Origin: Glaciecola sp965660625
GTDB lineage: Bacteria; Pseudomonadota; Gammaproteobacteria; Enterobacterales; Alteromonadaceae
Assembly: GCA_965660625.1 (NCBI GenBank)
Contig: CBFIAR010000001.1
Location: 62,001 to 126,000, forward strand
Direction: 5' to 3'
DNA length: 64,000 bases
Shown here: positions 55,054 through 63,916 of the stretch, one piece after another
Position numbering within the stretch: the first letter of the stretch is position 1
How the letters are laid out: every line of letters begins with the position of its first letter
The notes under the pieces: model-generated
What the model saw: only the letters and a program-made list of their open reading frames with translations
Databases searched by the model: none
What the model was told of the DNA's origin: nothing
Translations under genes and position numbers: made by a program

Positions 55054-55456
55054 ATGCAAAAAATCTCCCCGAAGCCAAAAAATATTAGCTGTATCGTGAA
55101 CCTTAATAATCAATTCTCTTGGTTTACCGACAAGGATTTGTTATTTTTATTAATGAACGACGTATTTGTTAAGGTCATGCGTTACGCTGCGTTGAAACTA
55201 AAATTTCAAGGCTTTTGGCAATGACTACCCTTGTATGTGGGGTCAAGACAATCGCTCAGGCTATCGATAAAGAATGGTAGATATGTCCGACGTGGCGATA
55301 GAACGGGTGTGTACAAACGAGGAAAAAACAACCTTAAGCTTATGCTTAGCTAGAATGATTGTACTGGCACATCAAAACAAGAATCGACAAGGAAGTATCA
55401 CATTGAGTAATAATAGCGTTACGGGCGGCAGTGTATTTAAGGTACTATTGCTCTAA
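55054..55456 (+). pseudogene. remnant of a sensor histidine kinase (HATPase_c end only)
   Basis: Two short frames in different phases together resemble the C-terminal ATPase of a sensor kinase. The first (55054-55224, 56 aa) reads like an N-box: TDKDLLFLLMNDVFVKVMRY matches the D-x-LL-N-NAxRY pattern. The second (55274-55456, 60 aa) ends LSLCLARMIVLAHQ, GSITLSNNS, TGGSVFKVLL, the G2-box end of such kinases. No upstream sensor or HisKA part is present, and the phases are separated by stops and a +1 shift. I infer a decayed PhoQ-like kinase gene. Homology is judged by eye and needs a translated search. Confidence 0.5.
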
Positions 55457-55491
55457 AGGATAAGTAACCGACTCCTAAACGGAAACCTATA

Positions 55492-56253
55492 ATGTTCACA
55501 ATTGTCATACTTTTGATCGCCATCGTTATCGTCGCAGGTATTGCAGCTAGTGCTGTTCAGCAACACAAAGATCGCAAAGAAGCAGCAAAGCGAGAAGAAA
55601 TTAGTCGTCAAAGAGCAATTATCGACGAGACCGAAAACGCACTCACTGCTGCTGAGCAAATGCCCGTTTCGCAACAGCTCATTGCTATCATTTTACGAAG
55701 AATTCAGAATTCGTTAAAACAAAGCTTGCAGCAAAGTCCCAACCCAGATTTGAAACAGCGTCTTAATGACACATCAGTGCTTTTAAAAAACCTTGATTTA
55801 GCCGAGCCACCACCAGACCACAACACTTTTAAGCTGCCCGACAATGATAAAGTCATTATTAAATACATTCAGGCAGTGAAAAAGTTGCGAGTGATATTGC
55901 GGTCTGAACACGGTAAAGGGAACATTAGCCCTAACGTATTCTCAGCAGAAGACAAAAATCTAGCACGGCTGCAATTACGGGTTAATATAGAAACCCTGCA
56001 CAAACGAGCAGCCGACGCAATAAGCGGTAATCAACAAGGCAGTGCAAAACAATATATTGAAAAAGCGGTCACAGCCTTGAAGGCTCACACACCACAAGAT
56101 GAATATACTACGAAAAGGAGCGCTGAGTTCGAAGCTATGTTGAATGGACTGCACAATGCGATGAAGGACAGTAACTTAGCCGCGATCGCAATAGAAAAAG
56201 AGAAAGAAAATGAGGATATCGATCAGCTGTTTGGGCCCAAGAAAAAATGGTAG
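55492..56253 (+). CDS. hypothetical protein with an N-terminal membrane anchor
   Basis: A 253-residue protein of unknown function. One transmembrane helix (MFTIVILLIAIVIVAGIAAS) is followed by a long cytoplasmic, highly charged helical region with many Q, K and E residues (coiled-coil-like, about 23-100). A later part (about 150-235) reads like a helical bundle, and the C-terminus is IDQLFGPKKKW. I recognise no domain. It seems to be a real gene by its length and codon usage. It is convergent with a LysR gene. Its place beside cysB does not suggest a role. Confidence 0.7.
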   Translation: MFTIVILLIAIVIVAGIAASAVQQHKDRKEAAKREEISRQRAIIDETENALTAAEQMPVSQQLIAIILRRIQNSLKQSLQQSPNPDLKQRLNDTSVLLKNLDLAEPPPDHNTFKLPDNDKVIIKYIQAVKKLRVILRSEHGKGNISPNVFSAEDKNLARLQLRVNIETLHKRAADAISGNQQGSAKQYIEKAVTALKAHTPQDEYTTKRSAEFEAMLNGLHNAMKDSNLAAIAIEKEKENEDIDQLFGPKKKW

Positions 56254-56280
56254 CTCACAGGCGTTTGGTTCTTTGTTTAA

Positions 56281-57162
56281 TTAAAAATTTAACTCCAAAC
56301 TGTCTATAAAGGCCTGTGCTGCGGAGGATAAAGAGCGATTTTTTAACGTTATTAGACCAACCCGTTTTATAATATTCAACCCTGAAACCTTTTTACTAAT
56401 GCAGCCTTTTGCCTCCATTTGTTTCTGCACCATGGAGGGCACAATGGCAATACCCATGCCTGAATATACCAAGTTTCCAATAGTACTAAATTGCGATGCT
56501 TCAACCCCAATAGTAATTTTACGATCGTCGTTGATGAGCTTGTCATCAACCCATTTACGGGTTGATGACCCCCGATTCAAGCTGACAAATGGATATTCAG
56601 TAAGATTATCCAATGTTACATCGTCGGCTAGATTAAGCGCATGGTCGGGCGGCATAATTACAACGAATTCATCATTAAACATCGGGTAAAAATTTAATAA
56701 TTCATTTTCTTCTGGTTCGAATGCAAAACCCAAATCTGCGCGTTCTCGCAACACGCTGTCAATAACTAACTCCATCACTACATCATGCACTCTAATGCTA
56801 ATTTTTGGTTGCGCGTAACCAAATGAGGCCAATAAACTCGGTAAATTACCTTCAGCAAACGAAGGCATGGATGCTATTGTCAACAACCCTTTTTCAAGCT
56901 TGAAAAGCTGCTTCACGTCATAAATCGCATTCTCCCAATCATCTAATAAACGCTTAGCAACGGGTAAAAGTGACATACCTTCAGGTGTCAGTTTAACGCT
57001 TCTTGTTGAGCGACTAAAAAGCGCCCCTCCCAGTTGCAGTTCCATCTTTTTAATTGCACTTGATAGTGCAGGTTGAGATATATGTCGTTTTTGTGCTGCT
57101 TCGGCAAATGATTGGCACTTGGCCAATTCAACAAAGGCTTGAAGATTTTTAATTGAGACCAT
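56281..57162 (-). CDS. LysR family transcriptional regulator
   Basis: A 293-residue LysR-type regulator with N-terminal HTH (IKNLQAFVELAKCQSFAEAA, LSSAIKKMELQLGGALFSRS) and a substrate-binding domain. It is divergent from the CoA-transferase genes, which are the likely targets. Start: ATGs at 57162 and 57165 and a GTG at 57168 overlap; AAGAG is seven bases from the first and four from the second, and I chose 57162. A dyad ATTTATTA-N7-TAATAAAT (57233-57255) sits about midway between this gene and the CoA transferase and may be its operator. Confidence 0.88.
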   Translation of the reverse strand: MVSIKNLQAFVELAKCQSFAEAAQKRHISQPALSSAIKKMELQLGGALFSRSTRSVKLTPEGMSLLPVAKRLLDDWENAIYDVKQLFKLEKGLLTIASMPSFAEGNLPSLLASFGYAQPKISIRVHDVVMELVIDSVLRERADLGFAFEPEENELLNFYPMFNDEFVVIMPPDHALNLADDVTLDNLTEYPFVSLNRGSSTRKWVDDKLINDDRKITIGVEASQFSTIGNLVYSGMGIAIVPSMVQKQMEAKGCISKKVSGLNIIKRVGLITLKNRSLSSAAQAFIDSLELNF

Positions 57163-57232
57163 CATCACACTCTTATTCCGTGATAAAAACTAGCGTAACT
57201 AGCGATATTTGGTTTTTATGTTAATAACTATT

Positions 57233-57255
57233 ATTTATTAATAATGATAATAAAT
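57233..57255. promoter_or_regulatory. candidate LysR operator between lysR and CoA-transferase genes
   Basis: Perfect 8-bp arms ATTTATTA / TAATAAAT separated by seven bases, centred almost exactly halfway between the two divergent starts. LysR regulators usually bind a T-N11-A dyad in such regions. The arms are AT-rich, so chance cannot be excluded. Confidence 0.35.
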
Positions 57256-57320
57256 CAATTTTACAAATTTAACATCTTGATAAATAATGGCTAACGAATA
57301 GACAACATAAGAGAGCACTC

Positions 57321-58025
57321 ATGGCTGGTTTTGATAAAGTAGTAACAAGCTACGCAGACGCGATGCAAGGACTTGAAAATAACATGACCATCATTGCTGG
57401 TGGATTTGGACTGTGTGGCATTCCTGAAGGTTTAATTGCGGAGGTTAGGCGCATGGGAACCAAGGAACTGACAGTCGTATCCAACAACTGTGGTGTTGAT
57501 GGTTTCGGTCTTGGTGTTTTATTAGAAGACAAACAAATTAAAAAAATGGTCTCGTCATACGTTGGCGAAAACGCCCTATTTGAAAAACAATTGCTCAACG
57601 GCGAACTCGAGGTTGAACTTACACCACAAGGAACACTCGCTGAAAAGATGAGAGCTGGCGGCGCAGGCATTCCTGCGTTTTACACAGCCACTGGTTTTGG
57701 AACGCCAGTAGGTGAAGGCAAAGAGAGTCGTCGCTTCAATGGTCGCGATTATATTCTCGAAGAAGCTATTACAGGTGATTTTGCAATCGTAAAGGCTTGG
57801 AAAGCTGACCGTTACGGCAACTGTATGTATAGACACACTGCGATGAATTTCAATCCAATGGCAGCAACTGCTGGCAAAATAACCGTGGTTGAAGTTGAAG
57901 AGATTGTAGAACCTGGTGAACTTGAGCCAAGTCAGATTCATACACCTGGCATATATGTTGACCGTATTATTCAAGGTACATTCGAAAAACGTATCGAACG
58001 TTTAGTTACCGCAAAAGGAGCATAA
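57321..58025 (+). CDS. scoA: CoA transferase subunit A (3-oxoacid CoA-transferase)
   Basis: The alpha subunit (234 residues) of a succinyl-CoA:3-oxoacid type CoA transferase (ScoA/AtoD-like). The glycine-rich MTIIAGGFGLCGIPEGLI and VVSNNCGVDGFGLGVLL segments bind CoA. It acts with the beta subunit encoded three bases downstream. The reaction lets the cell use acetoacetate or other 3-oxoacids as carbon, in line with the acyl-CoA theme of the window. The divergent LysR gene probably regulates it. Confidence 0.9.
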   Translation: MAGFDKVVTSYADAMQGLENNMTIIAGGFGLCGIPEGLIAEVRRMGTKELTVVSNNCGVDGFGLGVLLEDKQIKKMVSSYVGENALFEKQLLNGELEVELTPQGTLAEKMRAGGAGIPAFYTATGFGTPVGEGKESRRFNGRDYILEEAITGDFAIVKAWKADRYGNCMYRHTAMNFNPMAATAGKITVVEVEEIVEPGELEPSQIHTPGIYVDRIIQGTFEKRIERLVTAKGA

Positions 58026-58027
58026 TC

Positions 58028-58687
58028 ATGGCATTATCAAGAGATCAAATTGCAATGCGCGTCGCTCAAGAGTTCCAAGACGGCGATTACGTCAACTTAG
58101 GCATTGGTATCCCTACTCTAGCAGCTAATTATGTGCCGAAACATATACAGGTTATGCTGCAGTCTGAAAACGGCTTATTAGGCATGGGCCCCTACCCAAC
58201 TGAAGATCAGGTAGACGCTGACATGATTAATGCGGGTAAAGAAACCGTAACAGCTTCAACCGGTGCCTCTATCTTCAACTCTGCAGAAAGCTTTGCAATG
58301 ATCCGTGGTGGTCACGTCGACTTTACCGTTTTAGGCGCATTTGAAGTAGATGTGTCTGGCAGCATTGCGTCTTGGATGATCCCTGGCAAGTTGATTAAAG
58401 GCATGGGCGGGGCGATGGATTTAGTGGCTGGTGCTAAGAACATCATTGTTACGATGACGCACGCGGATAAACACGGTAACTCAAAACTACTGCCGTCATG
58501 CACACTTCCATTGACCGGTGTCAATTGTATTACACGTATCATCACCGATTTAGCGGTACTGGAAGTTAAAGACAATGCATTTCATTTAAGAGAGCGAGCG
58601 CCCGGCGTTAGTATTGATGAAATTATAGAAAAAACCGCGGGAAAACTTATCGTTGAAGGCGATATACCAGAGATGAAACTTAGCTAA
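58028..58687 (+). CDS. scoB: CoA transferase subunit B (3-oxoacid CoA-transferase)
   Basis: The beta subunit (219 residues). The catalytic glutamate, which forms the glutamyl-CoA thioester, is in LQSENGLLGMGPYP. The GASIFNSAESFAMIRGGHVD and GAKNIIVTMTHADKHGNSK segments are diagnostic. Subunit A ends two bases before this start. No gene for a thiolase or acetoacetyl-CoA handling is adjacent, so partner enzymes lie elsewhere. A terminator follows. Confidence 0.92.
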   Translation: MALSRDQIAMRVAQEFQDGDYVNLGIGIPTLAANYVPKHIQVMLQSENGLLGMGPYPTEDQVDADMINAGKETVTASTGASIFNSAESFAMIRGGHVDFTVLGAFEVDVSGSIASWMIPGKLIKGMGGAMDLVAGAKNIIVTMTHADKHGNSKLLPSCTLPLTGVNCITRIITDLAVLEVKDNAFHLRERAPGVSIDEIIEKTAGKLIVEGDIPEMKLS

Positions 58688-58730
58688 GGGAACACACCCG
58701 CCCAATTATTGCTATTTTAAACTAGAATCT

Positions 58731-58764
58731 AACCCCGACAGTAATATGTTGGGGTTTTTCTTTT
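58731..58764 (+). terminator. rho-independent terminator after the CoA-transferase genes
   Basis: AACCCCGACA / TGTTGGGGTT (one wobble) with a six-base loop followed by TTTCTTTT. A good intrinsic terminator. Confidence 0.8.
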
Positions 58765-58818
58765 ATAACGAGCCTATTTCAAGGATAATACAACAGACTT
58801 ATTTAAAGAGGCTCTATC

Positions 58819-60186
58819 TTGTTATTTTCTGAACTCCCGATCGACAGTCGCGTGCTTAAAGCATTGTCAATTATGCAAATTGAAACGCTTACAGAAGTAC
58901 AGCACAAAAGTATTCCCCATGCACTCGTAGGCAAAGACGTTGTTGCTGGAGCAAAGACAGGTTCAGGAAAAACACTCGCATTCTTAGTGCCTGCGGTTAA
59001 TCGTTTACTTACTAGCAGACCGCTGACAAAAGCCGACCCTAGAGCAATTATATTAGCACCGACTCGTGAGCTTGCTAAACAAGTCTTCATGCAGGCTAAA
59101 AAGCTTACCACCACTCAAAACATATCGGTTGCTTTAATCGTAGGCGGCGAGAATTACAACGACCAAGTTAAAATATTGCGTCAAAACCCCGATATTATTG
59201 TCGGCACAGCCGGTCGTATTGCAGACCACATTAATGGCAAAAGTTTTTTTCTCAACGGTATTGAACTATTGATATTAGATGAAGCAGATCGCATGCTTGA
59301 ACTTGGCTTTTCGGATCAACTTGACCTTATTCATCGTTCTGCAAATCATCGAAAACGCCAAACAATGATGTTTTCAGCGACCATAGATAGTGCTGCAGTG
59401 CATGCTATGACAGAGAAAATGCTAAATGCCCCAGAACAAATTGTCATCGACAACGTTGCGATACCGCACGCTGACATTGAGCAAAAATTTTATTTATCAG
59501 ACGGAGTCGTGCACAAAGACCAATTACTTCTAAAGTCACTGGTGATGGCCAATAGGACTCAAGCTATTGTTTTTACCGCAACGCGCGAAGACACTGGCCG
59601 TATTGCCAAGCAACTAGAGGACAATGGTATTGCAGCAATTAGCTTGCATGGAGAATTAGCTCAAGGTCAACGTTCTAGTGTTATTAATGCATTTTCTCGC
59701 GGCCTACATACTGTTTTAGTCACCACTGACTTAGCTTCGCGAGGACTTGATTTATTAAATGTTGCTTTAGTGATCAATTACGATTTGCCGAAATTCGCTG
59801 ATGAGTATATTCATCGAATAGGTCGCACTGGCAGAGCCGGTAATAAAGGCGTCGCTATCTCCTTTGTCAGTGGCAAAGACTGGCATAGCTTTAGCGCAAT
59901 CAAGTCGAAAATGCCTCAAGATTATTCGTTTTCTGAGTATGAAGCTTTGCCGGCGAAGTTTAAAGGACGACGTGCTTTCATTGAAAAAAAGATCGAAAGC
60001 AAAGCAAGCGTGAAAGCAAAACCAAAAGCAATGAAGAATCCGGTTAAGAAGCGCGTAAGAACAATGGATGCTGTAGACACCGGTTTTATTCCAGTAAAAC
60101 GAAAAGCCCGAGTGGTTGTTGATGACGATGATAACAGCACAGATTTAAACTTTGATAGCGATACTGATAACAAAACCGATGATTAA
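58819..60186 (+). CDS. DEAD-box RNA helicase
   Basis: An ATP-dependent RNA helicase of 455 residues. Core motifs are present: a Q motif (ETLTEVQHKSIP), AKTGSGKT, PTRELAKQ, the DEAD box in LDEADRMLE, SAT in FSATI, and HRIGRTGRAG. The C-terminal tail is first strongly basic (KKIESKASVKAKPKAMKNPV) and then acidic (DDDDNSTDLNFDSDTDN), a layout typical of RhlE/SrmB-like accessory helicases in ribosome assembly. Start: TTG at 58819, with GAGG seven bases upstream, and no ATG before LSIMQIE, which is too late. Exact subgroup unresolved. Confidence 0.9.
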   Translation: MLFSELPIDSRVLKALSIMQIETLTEVQHKSIPHALVGKDVVAGAKTGSGKTLAFLVPAVNRLLTSRPLTKADPRAIILAPTRELAKQVFMQAKKLTTTQNISVALIVGGENYNDQVKILRQNPDIIVGTAGRIADHINGKSFFLNGIELLILDEADRMLELGFSDQLDLIHRSANHRKRQTMMFSATIDSAAVHAMTEKMLNAPEQIVIDNVAIPHADIEQKFYLSDGVVHKDQLLLKSLVMANRTQAIVFTATREDTGRIAKQLEDNGIAAISLHGELAQGQRSSVINAFSRGLHTVLVTTDLASRGLDLLNVALVINYDLPKFADEYIHRIGRTGRAGNKGVAISFVSGKDWHSFSAIKSKMPQDYSFSEYEALPAKFKGRRAFIEKKIESKASVKAKPKAMKNPVKKRVRTMDAVDTGFIPVKRKARVVVDDDDNSTDLNFDSDTDNKTDD

Positions 60187-60409
60187 AACATACGCGAAGA
60201 CAATCAGCTAAGCGGTTAGTCGTAATGATATGAGTGGTTAACGTCGAAGTTTGTTTTGCAATATGACAGTCTCAAATTAACATTCAGCTGTATGCTAAGA
60301 CTGAGAGATTGCGCGAATACTTGTCTTTTTTTACATTAGCCCACTAGACTTTTTTAATATGATTTCAGTATAAAAAAGCCTCTTTAATTTAAATAGCGAG
60401 TTACATATT

Positions 60410-61600
60410 ATGAGTCGTTCTCTTTTTGGTAGTGCTTTATCAACTAGCGCAACAAAAGCCCTATTATTGGGCTCCGGCGAACTAGGTAAAGAAATTGCCA
60501 TTGAATTACAGAGACTTGGTATTGAAGTCATTGCTGCAGATAGCTATGCAAATGCACCTGCAATGCAGATAGCGCATTCCTCGTATGTCCTCAACATGCT
60601 TGATGGAGACCACTTAGAAAACATTATTCGTAAAGAAAAGCCGGACTTCATTATTCCTGAAGTTGAGGCTATTGCGACAGCGTCACTCATAAAATTAGAG
60701 GCCGAAGGCTTTAACGTTATACCCAGTGCACGCGCAACAAAACTAACCATGGATAGAGAGGGAATCCGTCGCTTAGTTGCTGAAACGCTGTCGGTAAAAA
60801 CGTCCCCCTATGTGTTTACTGACAACAAAGATGAATATTTGCAAGCGGTAAAAGAAATCGGTATTCCTTGTGTTATTAAACCGGTAATGAGCAGTTCAGG
60901 CAAAGGGCAAAGTGTCATTAAGACAGAAGCAGATTTAGACTCTGCATGGGCTTATTCGCAAGAAGGTGGTCGCAGCGGCGCCGGACGTGTAATTTTGGAA
61001 GGCTTTGTCCCGTTTGATTATGAAATCACATTACTAACCGTTAGTGCCGTTGATGGGATCCATTTTTGTGCCCCTATTGGCCATCGTCAGGAAAATGGCG
61101 ACTATCGTGAATCTTGGCAACCACAAATAATGTCTGATTTGGCACTGCAAAAAGTACAAGAAATAGCGACCAAGGTGGTGAAAGAATTGGGTGGACATGG
61201 ACTCTTTGGTATGGAGTTTTTTGTGAAAGACGATGAGGTCTACTTTAATGAAGTTTCACCTCGCCCTCACGACACAGGTTTGGTCACGCTTATGTCTCAG
61301 GATCTTTCTGAATTTGCTTTGCACGTGCGAGCCATTTTAGGCTTGCCAATCGGCAAAATTACGCAATATGGTCCAACAGCGTCCAGTGTCATTTTGGGTA
61401 ATGGTCATTCTCAAGATATTAAATTTGCCAATCTACGCGAAGCCTTGGGTTTAGTTGCCGGTTCACAGTTGCGTTTATTTGCAAAGCCAAATATCAATGG
61501 TACACGACGCTTAGGCGTAGCCATTGCACGCGGTGAAAACACAGTAAAAGCGATAGAAAATGCGAAGTTAATATCCAATAGTATTGAAGTGCTTTATTAA
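60410..61600 (+). CDS. purT: formate-dependent phosphoribosylglycinamide formyltransferase
   Basis: PurT uses formate and ATP to formylate GAR in purine synthesis, an alternative to PurN. The 396-residue ATP-grasp enzyme is complete: LGSGELGKEIAIELQ near the start, SSGKGQSVIK as the ATP-binding loop, and EVSPRPHDTGLVTL at the metal site. The N-terminal LLGSGELG motif is family-specific. I see no clear PurR box in the 223 bases upstream. A GAG lies nine bases before the ATG. Confidence 0.95.
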   Translation: MSRSLFGSALSTSATKALLLGSGELGKEIAIELQRLGIEVIAADSYANAPAMQIAHSSYVLNMLDGDHLENIIRKEKPDFIIPEVEAIATASLIKLEAEGFNVIPSARATKLTMDREGIRRLVAETLSVKTSPYVFTDNKDEYLQAVKEIGIPCVIKPVMSSSGKGQSVIKTEADLDSAWAYSQEGGRSGAGRVILEGFVPFDYEITLLTVSAVDGIHFCAPIGHRQENGDYRESWQPQIMSDLALQKVQEIATKVVKELGGHGLFGMEFFVKDDEVYFNEVSPRPHDTGLVTLMSQDLSEFALHVRAILGLPIGKITQYGPTASSVILGNGHSQDIKFANLREALGLVAGSQLRLFAKPNINGTRRLGVAIARGENTVKAIENAKLISNSIEVLY

Positions 61601-61890
61601 ATAAACAGGGAAGTTTTTAGCTAAGCTGTGTGAGCAGCATTGGGGAATAAACTGCTTGTAGCGCAATGCGCCTTAGCTGATTCGCACTGCGCTGATTCGC
61701 TGAATTTATGAAAAGGACGGTAAATACATGTCAAGGTTCACCCAGTTCAATTCCAGCGTGTTGACACTGGAAACTAGCGTTCGCCTGCGCCGCTTGGTTA
61801 ATGCAAACTCGTTAAGGCGTAATCTAAGAGCACTTGCGAACTGTCACTAATTAAGCGTTCTTTTGCTAAAAAAACCTGAGCACTAACAGT
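61601..61890. other. intergenic region with repeats after purT
   Basis: 290 bases between converging genes. Contains a direct repeat GCTGATTCGC (61676-61685 and 61691-61700), a perfect GCGCA/TGCGC dyad near 61661, a bulged hairpin TTCCAGCGTG / CACTGGAA (61751-61772) and a candidate small ORF (61728-61850). No known element is recognised. Confidence 0.4.
61728..61850 (+). CDS. candidate small ORF, 40 aa, arginine-rich
   Basis: A 40-codon frame from ATG 61728 begins MSRFTQFNSSVLTLETSVRL and is rich in arginine and leucine. AAGGACGG lies upstream but about ten bases from the ATG, longer than usual. There is no domain or signal. It lies in a repeat-bearing gap and overlaps the hairpin at 61751, so it may instead be noncoding. 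I give it low confidence. Confidence 0.2.
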   Translation: MSRFTQFNSSVLTLETSVRLRRLVNANSLRRNLRALANCH

Positions 61891-62139
61891 CTAGTATTCC
61901 CACCAACCATCTTTCCACCACTCTAAAAATTCGTCAAAGTCGATATACCCATCGTTATTTCCATCAATAAGTGAAAAGCCCTCTTGAACGTTTCCAGCTT
62001 TTGTTTTCGGCGATAATATTGTCAACAACTCGATGAACTCACGAAGGTCAATTTGTCCGTTCAAATCTCTATCAAAAAAATCAAAGTCTTTTCTTATTTC
62101 AGCAATTTGTGCTGTGGTTAATTTTTTGTCTTGGCTCAT
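61891..62139 (-). CDS. EF-hand calcium-binding protein
   Basis: An 82-residue acidic protein with two canonical EF-hand loops: DRDLNGQIDLRE and DGNNDGYIDFDE, each with the D-x-D/N-x-D/N-G pattern and a final glutamate. No signal peptide, so probably cytoplasmic and a Ca2+ buffer or sensor. The C-terminus is aromatic (EFLEWWKDGWWEY). I use ATG 62139, preceded by AAGGA at six bases; an in-frame GTG at 62163 is less likely. Function in this organism unknown. Confidence 0.8.
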   Translation of the reverse strand: MSQDKKLTTAQIAEIRKDFDFFDRDLNGQIDLREFIELLTILSPKTKAGNVQEGFSLIDGNNDGYIDFDEFLEWWKDGWWEY

Positions 62140-62220
62140 CTTCGATCCTTGTGATCGTTTCACTTTGTATGACCAAAGTTTACCCCTTTAGCCCCTTGAG
62201 TGTCTAGGGGAAATCCTGTA

Positions 62221-63219
62221 CTAAGGTGTTTTTTGTTTGTTTTTCAACAGACTGCGGGCCCGCTGTTCCTCAGCTTTTTGTAAGCGTTTCTGCTCTATGA
62301 CGAGTCTTGCTTCTGTTCCTACATGTTCTTCATTTCGTTGCTTCGCAAGACGCACCTGTTTCTCGCGTTCCCTGAAACGTTCAACTTGTTCTTCCGTATG
62401 GGTTGAGAAGCATTTTGGGCAACTTACACCAGGCTCAAATTTGTCGCTTAATTTATCTTCTTCTGTAATTGGCAAACGACAACCATAACATTGGTCATAT
62501 TCACTCTTTTGCAAATCGTGATTAACAGCAACTCGATTATCGAAAACAAAACAATCGCCTTCCCACAAAGATGCTTCTTTAGGAATGTCCTCTAAATATT
62601 GCAGAATACCGCCCTCTAGGTGATAAACTTCTTCAAATCCCTGCTCTTTCAAATACGCTGTAGACTTTTCGCAGCGAATACCGCCAGTGCAAAACATTGC
62701 GACCTTTTTGTGCTTGGCCGGATCAAGTTCCTTGGCTACATACGCTGGAAATTCTCTAAATGTTTCGGTCTTAGGATTAACCGCATATTTGAACGTACCA
62801 ATCTCAATTTCATAATCGTTGCGGGTGTCTACCAGAGTCACTTCAGGATCAGAAATTAAATCATTCCAGTCCTTCGGTTTCACATAACTGCCGACTGTGC
62901 GTTTTGGGTCAATACCTTCTACACCCATCGTGACAATCTCTTTTTTAAGTTTCACCTTAGTGCGATAAAATGGTTGCTCTTCATGCAACGATTCTTTATG
63001 TGAAATGGGATTTAAGCGTTCATCGGCATTTAAATAAGCAAGTAATTCATCGATTGCCTTACGAGCCCCGGAGACAGTGCCATTAATACCTTCAGATGCG
63101 AGCAGAATGGTGCCTTTAATTTGGCGCTCTTCCATAAATTGACGAAGAGGCTCGCGAAATTCTTCAAAGTCATTAAGAGTGACAAACTTGTATAACGCAC
63201 ATACGATGTAGTTGTTCAT
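62221..63219 (-). CDS. trhO: tRNA uridine(34) hydroxylase / rhodanese-like TrhO (YceA)
   Basis: A roughly 332-residue protein of the YceA/TrhO family, which hydroxylates U34 in tRNA. An N-terminal acylphosphatase-like domain (ASEGINGTVSG) is followed by a rhodanese domain with the active-site cysteine in FCTGGIRCEKS. The C-terminal part has the cysteine set CYGC and CPKC. I use ATG 63219 (AAGGA five bases upstream); the frame goes up to 63258 but the start MNNYIVCALYKF is the family start. It is monocistronic. Confidence 0.88.
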   Translation of the reverse strand: MNNYIVCALYKFVTLNDFEEFREPLRQFMEERQIKGTILLASEGINGTVSGARKAIDELLAYLNADERLNPISHKESLHEEQPFYRTKVKLKKEIVTMGVEGIDPKRTVGSYVKPKDWNDLISDPEVTLVDTRNDYEIEIGTFKYAVNPKTETFREFPAYVAKELDPAKHKKVAMFCTGGIRCEKSTAYLKEQGFEEVYHLEGGILQYLEDIPKEASLWEGDCFVFDNRVAVNHDLQKSEYDQCYGCRLPITEEDKLSDKFEPGVSCPKCFSTHTEEQVERFREREKQVRLAKQRNEEHVGTEARLVIEQKRLQKAEEQRARSLLKNKQKTP

Positions 63220-63335
63220 ATTTTTCCTTTTGCGGATTGGAACGTAAAACCAGAGCAAAATTGCGCGCGCAAGATAGCAGAAAAATGGTATTTTTTCTAT
63301 GTAAACTTAATAGGGGTTTGATCTATCTCAATCGC

Positions 63336-63848
63336 TTAAAAGGCAAACGCAGAGGCTTCAGGAATAAGATCGAATAACATTGTCTCATCAATTTGAATGG
63401 GACTTTGTTTGGATGGACTGTTGAGATCTGCCGTCATTTCCTTATTTAGGCGTTGCTTAGCATAATAATCCAATCCATTTACCAAATTCTCATCCAGCCT
63501 CAAATGATTGTTGTGTTCAGATAAGCCTTGTGGGAAAAAAGCATTGAGCATTTGCAGCGAGCTACTCGCTTGAGAGTCAACAGCGGCATAAAATGACGCC
63601 TGCAACATAAAATCTTGTTTTGTGAATTGAAGGGCTGGATGTTTGTAATAATGTGATTTTATATCAGCATACACAATCTCATTCGTAGATTCCGCATCAG
63701 CGAATCGAGGCGCATAAGTTAAGTCCTTTTCTAACATAGCTAAATACAGATAAAACAAACTTTTATCTGTATTGAGCGCTTTTACGCTGCGATTGAGCCG
63801 AAGTTGCTGCTCAATATGCGGTATTGTGACTTTATCCATTGCACGCAT
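63336..63848 (-). CDS. hypothetical protein
   Basis: A 170-residue soluble protein of unknown function, with no signal peptide or transmembrane helix. It has a mostly helical look and a motif-poor sequence. It may be one of the conserved uncharacterised gammaproteobacterial families (VC2046/SO_2500-like), but I cannot confirm this. ATG 63848 and, three codons later, ATG 63839 are both possible starts. The partial membrane-protein gene lies upstream on the same strand. Confidence 0.55.
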   Translation of the reverse strand: MRAMDKVTIPHIEQQLRLNRSVKALNTDKSLFYLYLAMLEKDLTYAPRFADAESTNEIVYADIKSHYYKHPALQFTKQDFMLQASFYAAVDSQASSSLQMLNAFFPQGLSEHNNHLRLDENLVNGLDYYAKQRLNKEMTADLNSPSKQSPIQIDETMLFDLIPEASAFAF

Positions 63849-63916
63849 AGTTTAATAACTGGTATTTCGTTATCGTCACTTACCTCCTTTTACTCAAGTT
63901 TTTACTCATCGAAACG

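Noticed and set aside
57243..57256. Fur-box-like ATAATGATAAT in the lysR/CoA-transferase region
   Set aside because: Only the left part matches the consensus, the region is very AT-rich, and the genes are not iron genes.
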